A stretch of 11,535 nt of DNA, taken from contig RFPZ01000040.1 of assembly GCA_009925905.1 (NCBI GenBank), positions 1 to 11,535 on the forward strand. Direction: 5' to 3'. Every line of letters starts with the position of its first letter. Position 1 is the stretch's first letter. A program made the translations under genes and the position numbers. This stretch comes from Candidatus Aquidulcis frankliniae (lineage in GTDB: Bacteria; Chloroflexota; Limnocylindria; Limnocylindrales; Limnocylindraceae). The notes below the pieces were generated by a model. That model was given only the letters and a program-made list of their open reading frames with translations, searched no databases and was not told where the DNA came from. Shown piece after piece: positions 1 through 6,760 of this stretch.

Positions 1-56
1 CCGTGGCGGCATTGTGCCTTAAATCGCCACTCCGTGCGCACGCATTGCAATTCGGT

Positions 57-68
57 AGCGAGAGAGAG
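57..68. repeat. 12-bp repeat AGCGAGAGAGAG, left copy
   Basis: The same 12 bases occur at 1180-1191, so the two copies flank the add gene on both sides in the same orientation. The core is a GA dinucleotide run, so chance similarity is quite possible. GTGCGCA also occurs a short distance upstream of both copies (34-40 and 1169-1175). Confidence 0.4.
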
Positions 69-79
69 TGGTGGCTCTG

Positions 80-1126
80 TTACATTCCCCGTGCGGCGAG
101 CCAAGCATCAAGTGCCTTCCTGAGACGAACTTTGGTTCCCTGCTCAGCAAAGGCAACGTCGTAGCCCGCCTGCGCGAGGGCGATCAGATCGGTCACGGGA
201 AGGTTTAACCGACGGTGAACGTGGAGGTACTCCTCGGAGAGGGTGACATCGCTTACTACGAGGTCGTCGGTATTGAGAGTGATCGGCACGCCTCGCCGTC
301 GGAGCTCGGCGATCGGAAAATCGCCATAGCCAGCAACGATGGCGGCCTGCGTATTGCTCGTGGGGCAGAGGTCGAGCGAGACATTGCGGGCAGCGAGCTC
401 AGCGCAAAGCGAGGGATCGTCGACGGCAACACCGCCATGGGCGATGCGTGCAGGCTGCACCTCTAGGGCACGGCGAACCTGCGCAGCCCCGCCCCATTCA
501 CCAGCGTGGAGCGTGATGGCGAGCCCGCCGGTGCGCGCAATGTCAAAGGACTCCTTAAACATTAGGGGGTCTGGGAAGGCGGCCTCGCGACCGGCCAGAT
601 CGAATGCAACGACACCGAGGTCTTGCGCAGCGACGGCGGCTGTTGCGAGATTGCGATTTTCTTCGAGTGAATGTGAGCGGAGGGCGGTAACGATCAAGCG
701 CACCTCGATTCCAGTTGACGCTGCGGCACGGCGAGATCCCGCCGCCACGGCGGCGATCACCTGCGACTGTGTGAGGCCCTTTGCGGTATGCAGATGTGGC
801 CCCCACCGCATCTCAAGGTAGGCAACGTTTTCTGCCGCTTTCGCGCGCACCAGCTGTTCGGCGGCGCGGTCGAGCGCCTCGGCATCTTGTAGCAGGGCAA
901 TCGGCAGGTCAAACGCGCGAAGGAGATCGGCCTGATCGGCGCAACGTTCAGGGGCGACGAGGGCGGCGCGCATCCCAGCCCAGTCCCGCGGGGCATCAAC
1001 CTTGCGCGTAGCGGCAAGTTCGAGGGCGAGGGCAGGATCAAGTGAGCCATCGAGGTGAAGGTGCAACTCCGGCTTCGGCATCTCGAAAAAGAGGCGACGA
1101 GCATCGTCGGCGCGCTGGAACTCCAC
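80..1126 (-). CDS. add: Adenosine deaminase
   Basis: This 348-residue protein should hydrolyse adenosine or deoxyadenosine to (deoxy)inosine and ammonia in the cytosol, for purine salvage or nucleoside breakdown. The metal and catalytic motifs of the family are present in order: HLH at residues 22-24 within ELHLHLDGSL, DLAG at 176-179, LHAGE at 206-210 (metal His207, catalytic Glu210), His230 in RIAHGG, CPTSN at 254-258, and NTDD at 285-288 (Asp287/Asp288). Length matches bacterial enzymes. The start is GTG at 1126, because a strong Shine-Dalgarno (GGAGG at 1137-1133, spacing 6) precedes it. An internal ATG at residue 16 (MPKPELHLH) is a possible shorter start but would leave only a few residues before the motif. 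It is divergent from the deoC gene, which supports nucleoside catabolism. Substrate specificity within the superfamily (for example aminodeoxyfutalosine or adenine deaminase) cannot be settled by eye, but adenosine is most likely. Confidence 0.9.
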   Translation of the reverse strand: MEFQRADDARRLFFEMPKPELHLHLDGSLDPALALELAATRKVDAPRDWAGMRAALVAPERCADQADLLRAFDLPIALLQDAEALDRAAEQLVRAKAAENVAYLEMRWGPHLHTAKGLTQSQVIAAVAAGSRRAAASTGIEVRLIVTALRSHSLEENRNLATAAVAAQDLGVVAFDLAGREAAFPDPLMFKESFDIARTGGLAITLHAGEWGGAAQVRRALEVQPARIAHGGVAVDDPSLCAELAARNVSLDLCPTSNTQAAIVAGYGDFPIAELRRRGVPITLNTDDLVVSDVTLSEEYLHVHRRLNLPVTDLIALAQAGYDVAFAEQGTKVRLRKALDAWLAARGM

Positions 1127-1139
1127 AGCTCCCCTCCCC
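1127..1139 (-). promoter_or_regulatory. Ribosome binding site that fixes the add GTG start
   Basis: On the minus strand the bases before GTG read GGGGAGGGGAGCT, which contains GGAGG six bases from the start codon. It is the clearest Shine-Dalgarno in the window and contrasts with most other starts here, which lack one. Confidence 0.7.
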
Positions 1140-1179
1140 GTCTACTGTCTCGCAGGTTGCACACCCACGTGCGCATCTC

Positions 1180-1191
1180 AGCGAGAGAGAG
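1180..1191. repeat. 12-bp repeat AGCGAGAGAGAG, right copy
   Basis: This copy is identical to 57-68 and lies directly before the GATACT box of deoC. It could belong to the promoter region between add and deoC, or it could be a low-complexity coincidence. Confidence 0.4.
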
Positions 1192-1197
1192 GATACT
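1192..1197 (+). promoter_or_regulatory. Putative -10 element for deoC
   Basis: GATACT ends eight bases before the deoC ATG at 1206. It resembles a sigma-70 -10 hexamer and would give a transcript with a leader of zero to a few bases. The purine run AGAGAGAGGA just upstream lies too far (about 12 bases) to be a good ribosome site. No -35 at standard spacing is convincing. Confidence 0.4.
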
Positions 1198-1205
1198 CGC
1201 ACCAT

Positions 1206-2141
1206 ATGACGTCATCGCTACCCGTTGCCACAGATTCACGAGCGCTCGGGGCCTGGCTCCGTGATGCCACCCCGGTTGACCGTATTGGCATCGAAGAGCG
1301 TGTCGCCACCCTCAAAACTCGCTCGATTAAGAAGTCCTCAAAGGTCTGGGCACTCCGCCTTGCACTGAGCATGTGCGATATCACTACCCTCGAAGGGAAG
1401 GACACGCCAGGAAAGATCCGCCAGCTGGCGACGAAGGCGATGCGCCCGCTGCCTGGAGACCCTTCAATGCCATCGGTCGCGGCGCTATGCTGTTACCCCG
1501 ATCTCGTGGGAGTAGCGAAGGAGTCACTGAGGGGGAGCACCGTTAAGGTTGCCGCCGTTGCCACCGCCTTTCCGAGCGGCCGCTCGTGGATTGACTTGAA
1601 GATCGCTGAAACAAAACATGCCGTTGCCGCTGGCGCTGACGAGATCGACATGGTGATTGACCGCGGCGCATTCCTTGCCGGCAACTATGCCAAGGTGTGG
1701 GACGAGATTGTGGCTGTCAAAGAGGCCTGCGGCCCTGCACATTTGAAGGTCATCCTGGAGACGGGCGAACTCGGAACCTATGACGATGTGCGCCGCGCAT
1801 CGGCATTGGCGATTGCGGCCGGAGGCGATTTCATTAAGACATCCACGGGGAAGGTCACACCAGCGGCGACCCTCCCAGTGACCCTCGTCATGCTGGAGAC
1901 GATTCGCGAGCATTGGAACCGCACTGGCAAGGTGGTGGGCATGAAACCTGCAGGCGGCATTCGCACGGCGAAAGAGGCGATTCAGTACTTGGTCGTTGTA
2001 CACGAGACCCTCGGCCCGGACTGGTTGACCCCCGACCGTTTCCGGTTCGGCGCATCGAGCCTAGTTAACGACCTGCTGATGCAACTTGAAAAAGAGGCGA
2101 CGGGTGCGTACGCCGATCCAGACGATTTCACGCTCGACTAG
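1206..2141 (+). CDS. deoC: Deoxyribose-phosphate aldolase (long form)
   Basis: This class I aldolase of 311 residues should cleave 2-deoxy-D-ribose-5-phosphate to glyceraldehyde-3-phosphate and acetaldehyde in the cytosol. The TIM-barrel motifs are clear: EIDMVID at 146-152 (Asp148 matches the essential Asp102 of E. coli DERA), DFIKTSTGK at 208-216 with Schiff-base Lys211, and MKPAGGIR at 246-253 with the second active-site Lys247. The protein has about 60-70 extra N-terminal residues and an extended C-terminus compared with the short E. coli type. In length it resembles the longer DERA group that includes the human enzyme. The start is ATG 1206; no better start lies nearby, and a GATACT -10-like element sits just upstream. 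It is divergent from adenosine deaminase, and the next genes are aldehyde dehydrogenases that could consume the acetaldehyde. The function call is firm; the metabolic coupling is inferred. Confidence 0.95.
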   Translation: MTSSLPVATDSRALGAWLRDATPVDRIGIEERVATLKTRSIKKSSKVWALRLALSMCDITTLEGKDTPGKIRQLATKAMRPLPGDPSMPSVAALCCYPDLVGVAKESLRGSTVKVAAVATAFPSGRSWIDLKIAETKHAVAAGADEIDMVIDRGAFLAGNYAKVWDEIVAVKEACGPAHLKVILETGELGTYDDVRRASALAIAAGGDFIKTSTGKVTPAATLPVTLVMLETIREHWNRTGKVVGMKPAGGIRTAKEAIQYLVVVHETLGPDWLTPDRFRFGASSLVNDLLMQLEKEATGAYADPDDFTLD

Positions 2142-2178
2142 AGCGTATCGCTAGGGTGCGCCTCACCGGCGCGGTTGC

Positions 2179-2195
2179 ATCGGCTATGAGCCGAT
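2179..2195. terminator. Perfect 7-bp hairpin at the ALDH operon end
   Basis: ATCGGCT (2179-2185) and AGCCGAT (2189-2195) form a perfect inverted repeat with a three-base loop, overlapping the stop codon of the half-ALDH gene in the 42-base convergent gap after deoC. It could work from either strand. Neither side is followed by a T run, so it is at most a U-less or Rho-assisted terminator or an RNA-stabilising hairpin. Confidence 0.35.
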
Positions 2196-3125
2196 CGGGT
2201 GCCAGACGGTCTTCATTTCAAGGAAGGCAGTAATGCCGTCAATGCGCTCGCCGCGCTCACCATCAAATGCATCGGCGCGATCCTTTACGCCATAAGGACG
2301 TCGCGCAACGCGGGCGACATGCTCGGCGGCACCCTGCTCCGCCTCAGCAAGAAGCTCGTCGGGGCAGCCCCACAGGTCATAGCCATCGATGTCGGCGTGG
2401 CGCACCAGGTGCGGGAGCAGTTCTGCGCGGCGCGCAGTGATGATGTTGACGACACCAGCTGGAACATCGCTCACTGCGAGTGTTTCGGCCAGGGTCACGG
2501 CGGGGAGTGGTGCCGATTCGCTCGCAAGGACGATCGCCACATTTCCGCCCGCGAGGATGCCGCCGAGGCGCGAGACAAGACCGAGGAGAGGCGATGATTC
2601 CGGCGCCATGCAGGCGATGACACCGGTCGGCTCTGGCAGGGTGAAGACGAAGTGCGACGAGGCGACTGGGTTCGTGCCACCCAGCACCGCTGACAGTTTA
2701 TCGGGCCAGCCTGCGTACCAGACCATTCGGTCAATTGCCGCAGATACCTCGGTGGCCGCATCGGACTTAGACGAGCCGTGGTTGATCAGGTCATCGCGGA
2801 ATTGCGCTGCGCGTCCCTCCATCAGCTCCGCAACGCGATAGAGAATCTGTCCGCGCACCATGGCGGTACGAGCGGCCCACGGCTCGGCGGCAATACGCGC
2901 GACGCGAACCGCCTCGCGGAGGTCCTTGCGCGAACCGCCAGCAATATTTGCGACGCCACCTTTTGCAAGTTTGACTTCACGGCTGCGACCAGATTCGCTG
3001 CGTGGGAACGCACCACCGATGTAGAGCTTGGCGGTGCGGCGCACCTCAAGGCGCTCGGAGGCCTCAGTTGGTTCAAGTGCCAGCGGGAGGTTGAGCTTCT
3101 CGGCGCGCTTCGACTTCTTCCCCAT
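2184..3125 (-). CDS. Half-length ALDH-like protein without catalytic residues (ALDH16 C-terminal-domain type)
   Basis: This 313-residue protein has the N-terminal, coenzyme-domain part of an aldehyde dehydrogenase (IGGAF at 36-40; PLLGLVSRLGGILAGGN at 179-195, matching the PALAAGN region) and then jumps to a short C-terminal strand region ending EMKTVWHPIG. Aligned by eye with its partner at 3128-4687, the oxyanion Asn201 becomes Ser177 and the NAD-binding Lys224 becomes Leu200. The GSTSVG, LELGG, catalytic-Cys and EEIFGP blocks are absent, so dehydrogenase activity is not expected. The layout matches the vestigial second ALDH domain of ALDH16 proteins, including the basic-hydrophobic C-terminal end. 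It begins two bases after the stop of the active ALDH, so the two are probably translated together and may form a complex (inference). The N-terminus (about residues 1-30) is basic and probably flexible. Confidence 0.8.
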   Translation of the reverse strand: MGKKSKRAEKLNLPLALEPTEASERLEVRRTAKLYIGGAFPRSESGRSREVKLAKGGVANIAGGSRKDLREAVRVARIAAEPWAARTAMVRGQILYRVAELMEGRAAQFRDDLINHGSSKSDAATEVSAAIDRMVWYAGWPDKLSAVLGGTNPVASSHFVFTLPEPTGVIACMAPESSPLLGLVSRLGGILAGGNVAIVLASESAPLPAVTLAETLAVSDVPAGVVNIITARRAELLPHLVRHADIDGYDLWGCPDELLAEAEQGAAEHVARVARRPYGVKDRADAFDGERGERIDGITAFLEMKTVWHPIGS

Positions 3126-3127
3126 GA

Positions 3128-4687
3128 TTAGGAGCTCCTCAGGTAGGCGTGCAAGCCTTGCATGCCGCCTTCGCGTCCATAACCAGACTCTTTGTAGCCA
3201 CCGAACGGCGCGGTTGGATCGAATCGGTTGAACGTATTGGCCCAGACGACACCCGCCTTGAGCGCGCTAGCGACTTGCAGAATGCGACTCCCCTTCTCCG
3301 TCCAGATGCCCGCGGAGAGACCGTAGGCCGTGTTATTCGCCTTCTCAATTGCCTCAGCAACCGTGCGGAACGTGATCGTCGCCAAGACCGGTCCGAATAT
3401 CTCTTCGCGAGCAATACGGTGGCTTTGCGCCACGTTGATGAAAAGCGTTGGACGGAAGAACCAGCCGCGCGTTGGCAGATCACAGGCGGGCTGCCAGATC
3501 TCCGCACCCTCGGCAACGCCACTCGCAACGAGCTCACCAATGGTCTCCATCTGAGCTTTCGAGTTGATCGCGCCGATATCGGTGTTCTTATCCATTGGAT
3601 CGCCGATGCGTAACATCGACATTCGATCACGAAGGCGGGCGAGGAACTCGTCGGCGATGGACTCCTGCACAAGGAGGCGGCTGCCGGCGCAGCAGACTTC
3701 GCCCTGGTTAAAGAAGATGCCGTTGACGACGCCTTCGACCGCCTGATCGAGCGCCGCATCTTCGAAGACGATGTTGGCCGCCTTGCCACCGAGTTCAAGG
3801 GTGAGACCCTTCCCCTGTCCGGCGATCCCCTTCGCAATGGTTACGCCGACCGAGGTGCTGCCAGTAAAGGCGACTTTCGCGACGCGCGGGTCGGTGACGA
3901 TTGACATGCCGGTGCTGCCTGGGCCGGTGACGATATTGACAACGCCATCGGGAAGTTCGGCCTGGCGGCAGACATCGGCGAAAAGGAGCGCGGTGAGCGG
4001 CGTCGTCGAGGCAGGCTTCAAGACGACTGTGTTCCCAGCCGCGAGTGCTGGCGCGATCTTCCACGCCAACATGAGGAGTGGAAAGTTCCACGGGATGACC
4101 TGTCCGACGACACCATGGGCCTCCGGTCGGCGGCCTGGGACGGCGTACTCAAGCTTGTCGGCCCAGCCGGCGTAATACCAAAAGTGCGCGGCAGCGAGCG
4201 GCACATCCACGTCGCGCGACTCGCGGATCGGCTTCCCTGCGTCCATCGTTTCGGTGACAGCAAACTCGCGGCTGCGCTCCTGCAGAATTCGGCTGATGCG
4301 GTAGAGGTACTTAGCGCGCTCGCGTGGGTGGAGCTTCGACCAGACCTTGCGATAGGCGCGGTCGGCGGCCTCGATGGCACGGTCAGCGTCGGCAGGGGTT
4401 CCCTTCGCGATCTCAGCCAGAGGCTCCTCGGTGGCTGGGTTGTACGTGATAGTGACCTCGCCGCCTGAAGGGGCGCGCTCCTTCCCGTCGATGAAGAGGC
4501 CGTAGCGCTGACGAATCGTGACGATCTCGCGGGATTCCGGGGCTGGGGCGTATGCCCAGGGGCTGCTGCCCGCGAGGCCCGAGCTTGCGGGTGCCACGGT
4601 CGCGTTGGGTGCGGGGGACGCCTCGATGGCAGCGCGCGCAGACGTTCGTCGCGGTGCTGCGCCCTTCGGAGTCTGCTCACTTGGCAT
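3128..4687 (-). CDS. Aldehyde dehydrogenase, ALDH16-like catalytic subunit
   Basis: This is a complete NAD(P)-dependent aldehyde dehydrogenase of 519 residues. PWNFP (199-203) carries Asn201, LKPAS carries Lys224, GSTSVG (276-281) is the nucleotide loop, LELGG holds general base Glu298, GEVCCAGSR (329-337) holds the nucleophile Cys332, and EEIFGP holds Glu429. The first 45 or so residues are Ala/Pro/Ser-rich and probably disordered. They are followed by YAPAPES, which resembles the YGPVPES start of the ALDH16 family as I recall it. The C-terminus GLHAYLRSS matches the point where ALDH16 passes into its second domain, and the next gene encodes just such a domain. With deoC converging on this operon, acetaldehyde from deoxyribose-5-phosphate is a plausible substrate, but this is inferred. 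The start is ATG 4687, preceded by TAGGAT at -12 to -7, which can be read as a leaderless -10 or as a weak AGGA ribosome site. Confidence 0.92.
   Translation of the reverse strand: MPSEQTPKGAAPRRTSARAAIEASPAPNATVAPASSGLAGSSPWAYAPAPESREIVTIRQRYGLFIDGKERAPSGGEVTITYNPATEEPLAEIAKGTPADADRAIEAADRAYRKVWSKLHPRERAKYLYRISRILQERSREFAVTETMDAGKPIRESRDVDVPLAAAHFWYYAGWADKLEYAVPGRRPEAHGVVGQVIPWNFPLLMLAWKIAPALAAGNTVVLKPASTTPLTALLFADVCRQAELPDGVVNIVTGPGSTGMSIVTDPRVAKVAFTGSTSVGVTIAKGIAGQGKGLTLELGGKAANIVFEDAALDQAVEGVVNGIFFNQGEVCCAGSRLLVQESIADEFLARLRDRMSMLRIGDPMDKNTDIGAINSKAQMETIGELVASGVAEGAEIWQPACDLPTRGWFFRPTLFINVAQSHRIAREEIFGPVLATITFRTVAEAIEKANNTAYGLSAGIWTEKGSRILQVASALKAGVVWANTFNRFDPTAPFGGYKESGYGREGGMQGLHAYLRSS
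3130..3140 (-). promoter_or_regulatory. Shine-Dalgarno within a palindrome at the split-ALDH junction
   Basis: On the minus strand the end of the catalytic ALDH gene reads GAGGAGCTCC followed by TAA, TC and ATG. GAGGAG lies nine bases before the ATG of the half-ALDH gene. AGGAGCTCCT (3130-3139) is a perfect palindrome that spans this site and the stop codon. The site most likely supports coupled translation of the second gene. Confidence 0.5.
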
Positions 4688-4693
4688 GGGTGC

Positions 4694-4699
4694 ATCCTA
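4694..4699 (-). promoter_or_regulatory. Putative leaderless -10 element for the ALDH16-like operon
   Basis: TAGGAT on the minus strand occupies -12 to -7 relative to the ATG at 4687. This fits TANNNT with transcription beginning at the start codon. Its AGGA could instead act as a Shine-Dalgarno at spacing 7. No -35 is recognisable. Confidence 0.4.
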
Positions 4700-4735
4700 G
4701 CGCGCCGACCACTTCCAGCGACGCGGCGTATCGCC

Positions 4736-4741
4736 TACCCT
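4736..4741 (+). promoter_or_regulatory. Putative leaderless -10 element for the aminobutyraldehyde-type ALDH
   Basis: TACCCT occupies -12 to -7 relative to the ATG at 4748. The six bases TCGCGC that follow contain no purine-rich ribosome site, so leaderless translation is the simplest reading. No -35 is recognisable. Confidence 0.5.
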
Positions 4742-4747
4742 TCGCGC

Positions 4748-6280
4748 ATGGCAACCCAACCTCAGAAACCAGTCCCACCATTCACCCCGACAATGCTGAT
4801 TGACGGCGCATCGCGCGGGGCGACCGGCGGCGGCACCTTTACCCTGCGTCATCCAGCGAGCGGCGTGGCAATCGGTGAGATCCCACACGCCACCCCAGCC
4901 GACGTTGACGCCGCCATCAGTGCGGCGCGACGTGCGTTTGACTCTGGCGGGTGGCGCACCGCCCTCCCCGCTGAACGGGCGCGACTTCTCCTTGCGCTTG
5001 CCGACGCCGTCGAGCGCGAGGCCGATCACTTTGCCGACCTGGAGGTTTGGCAGACGGGTACTGCCCGTAAGTTACGACGCGATGGCGACATTCCCGCTGT
5101 CATTGACCATTTGCGCTACTTCGCTGGCATTCTGCGCGCTCCCGAAGGGATTGCCGCCGGTGAATACACGGGCAACCACACGTCGATGATTCGGCGAGAG
5201 CCGATTGGCGTTGCGGCACTCATTGCGCCGTGGAATTATCCGCTCGCCATGGCGGTCTGGCAGGCGGCGCCGGCTCTCGCAGCGGGAAACACCGTGATTA
5301 TGAAGCCAGCCAGCGCCACACCACTTGCTGCACTCCGACTTGTCGAATTAGCGCGAGACGTTGGATTTCCTGCTGGCGTCATCAATGTCATCACTGGGCC
5401 AGGCGCGCAGATCGGTGCGCAATTCGCCGCAGACCCGCGAATCGACATCATCTCCCTCACTGGAGACAGCGCAACCGGTCGCGAGCTGATGGCCGCGGGC
5501 GCTCCGACACTCAAGCGGCTGCATCTTGAGCTTGGCGGCAAGGCGCCGTTCGTGGTCTTTGCAGATGCCGACCTTGAGGCGGCAGCGCGCGGGGCAGTGG
5601 CCGGAGCCTTCGTCAATGGCGGGCAAGACTGCACGGCGGCCACACGCCTCTATGCGCAGGTAGACATCTTTGATCGCCTGGTAGCACGCATTGCTGAGCT
5701 CACCGCGCAGGTACGCATCGGTGACCCATTCAGCCCAACGACCGATCTAGGGTCGCTCATCTCGCGCGCGCACCGTGATCGAGTTGCTGGCTTTGTTGAC
5801 CGCGCTGTTGCTGCAGGAGCGCAGATCTTGATCGGCGGTAGCGCGCGTCCAAACGGCGTCCCAGCTGAGGGGGCCTACTTTGCGCCAACCCTCATCGTCG
5901 GCGCACAGCAATCTAGCGAGATCGTGCAGCAGGAGGTTTTCGGGCCGGTGCTTGTCGCCCTGCCATTCACCGACGAGGCGGAGGCAATCGCTCTGGCCAA
6001 CGACACGCCATATGGCCTCGCTTCAAGCTGCTGGACGAGCGACGTCGCACGCGCTCACCGCATGGCAGCGGCACTCAACTTTGGCGCTGTGTTGATCAAC
6101 GACCATCTACCATTCCTCAGCGAGATGCCACATGGCGGCTTCAAGCAGTCAGGTTTTGGCAAAGATCTCAGCCGCTACTCGTTTGAGGAATACACGCAGA
6201 TCAAGCACGTAGCGATTGAAATCACAGGCGACGCCGAGAAAGCGTGGCACTGGACAATCTTTGGAGAGCCGAAGCAGTAG
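4748..6280 (+). CDS. Aldehyde dehydrogenase, 4-aminobutyraldehyde/betaine-aldehyde type
   Basis: This full-length NAD-dependent ALDH has 510 residues. PWNYP (161-165) carries Asn163, MKPAS carries Lys186, LELGG carries Glu261, GGQDCTAATR (291-300) carries the nucleophile Cys295, and QQEVFGP carries Glu396. The cysteine block (GQDCTAA) and the C-terminal stretch SEMPHGGFKQSGFGKD (458-472) resemble gamma-aminobutyraldehyde dehydrogenases such as E. coli PatD, which oxidise 4-aminobutanal from putrescine to GABA. Betaine-aldehyde and related amino-aldehyde enzymes share these features, so the substrate is a best guess. A ureohydrolase of the agmatinase family (agmatine to putrescine) at the right end of the window gives weak support. 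The gene is divergent from the ALDH16-like operon and closely convergent with the division gene (five bases between stops). The start is ATG 4748, immediately after a TACCCT box, with no ribosome site. Confidence 0.88.
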   Translation: MATQPQKPVPPFTPTMLIDGASRGATGGGTFTLRHPASGVAIGEIPHATPADVDAAISAARRAFDSGGWRTALPAERARLLLALADAVEREADHFADLEVWQTGTARKLRRDGDIPAVIDHLRYFAGILRAPEGIAAGEYTGNHTSMIRREPIGVAALIAPWNYPLAMAVWQAAPALAAGNTVIMKPASATPLAALRLVELARDVGFPAGVINVITGPGAQIGAQFAADPRIDIISLTGDSATGRELMAAGAPTLKRLHLELGGKAPFVVFADADLEAAARGAVAGAFVNGGQDCTAATRLYAQVDIFDRLVARIAELTAQVRIGDPFSPTTDLGSLISRAHRDRVAGFVDRAVAAGAQILIGGSARPNGVPAEGAYFAPTLIVGAQQSSEIVQQEVFGPVLVALPFTDEAEAIALANDTPYGLASSCWTSDVARAHRMAAALNFGAVLINDHLPFLSEMPHGGFKQSGFGKDLSRYSFEEYTQIKHVAIEITGDAEKAWHWTIFGEPKQ

Positions 6281-6285
6281 CTCCC

Positions 6286-6690
6286 CTAGCTTCCAAGTAG
6301 TAGATCAAGCCACGCGTCAAGTGGCGAGCGCGTCGGAGCCTCCGGGCTGATCCGCCGTGCCCCCGACCCTGGCGCGTCCTCAGGGAGTGGCGGGGCATCA
6401 GCCGCCAAGACGAACGGGCGCTCCACTGTGGATCCGAGGCTGTACCCACGAGCGACCAACTCGAGGAACGCCGCATCGTCAAGAAGCACGCGCTCTGCCG
6501 TCAGGGCATCAGCTCGTGCCTGGAGTGCGGCCGTCTCGTCGCGAAGCTGGGCCAAGCGCGCATTGACCTGAATGACCCCGATCAAATTTCGTCCAAACTC
6601 CACGACGAAGAGCGAGACGATCAGCGCCTGCCCGAGGAAGATCAGTGCGCCACGCGTGGTACTCGTACGTCGACGGATTAGGGTCTTCAT
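6286..6690 (-). CDS. Septum formation initiator (DivIC/FtsB) family protein
   Basis: This small bitopic membrane protein of 134 residues has a basic N-terminus (RRRTSTTR at 6-13), one hydrophobic segment at about 14-33, and a predicted coiled coil at about 40-72 (QVNARLAQLRDETAALQARA). After this comes LELVARGYSLG (77-86), comparable to the segment after the coil in DivIC/FtsB proteins. Such proteins form the FtsB-FtsL-FtsQ (DivIC-FtsL-DivIB) complex that activates septal cell-wall synthesis at the division site. The final 40 residues are Pro/Ala/Asp-rich with a short hydrophobic end, an extension not found in short FtsB proteins. The start is ATG 6690; GAAACT at -12 to -7 is a weak leaderless-type box. 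No neighbour is a division gene, so the call rests on architecture and is moderate. Another small coiled-coil membrane protein cannot be excluded. Confidence 0.7.
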   Translation of the reverse strand: MKTLIRRRTSTTRGALIFLGQALIVSLFVVEFGRNLIGVIQVNARLAQLRDETAALQARADALTAERVLLDDAAFLELVARGYSLGSTVERPFVLAADAPPLPEDAPGSGARRISPEAPTRSPLDAWLDLLLGS

Positions 6691-6760
6691 GAACTCAGTT
6701 TCCGCGCCTCACCGAATCGCGTCAAGCAGGGGCACAGTGCGGGGTGCTAGCCTTCGCGGC
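6691..6760. promoter_or_regulatory. Divergent promoter region of the DivIC/FtsB-like gene and the acidic unknown gene
   Basis: This 70-base gap separates two divergent starts. On the plus strand TAGCCT (6748-6753) lies at -13 to -8 of the ATG at 6761. On the minus strand GAAACT (6702-6697) lies at -12 to -7 of the ATG at 6690, a one-mismatch form of TANNNT. No clear Shine-Dalgarno is seen on either side, and no -35 or operator repeat is convincing. Confidence 0.4.

Noticed and set aside
1..79. Possible start of another minus-strand gene (ATG at 12-10, with AAGG just before it) downstream of add
   Set aside because: Only four codons are visible before the window edge and the ribosome site is weak, so it cannot be supported.
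2158..2172. GCGCC/GGCGC hairpin in the deoC convergent gap as a terminator
   Set aside because: The stem is only five pairs with no T run on either side; the nearby perfect 7-bp hairpin at 2179-2195 is the better candidate.
2184..3125. Half-ALDH as a frameshifted fragment or pseudogene of the neighbouring ALDH
   Set aside because: The upstream ALDH is complete, the half protein starts again from its own N-terminal domain, has its own ribosome site and a proper ALDH16-like end, so it is not a broken tail.
3139..3837. 232-codon open frame on the minus strand inside the catalytic ALDH gene
   Set aside because: It is an alternate frame of the same strand as a conserved ALDH and is dominated by Arg and Ser.
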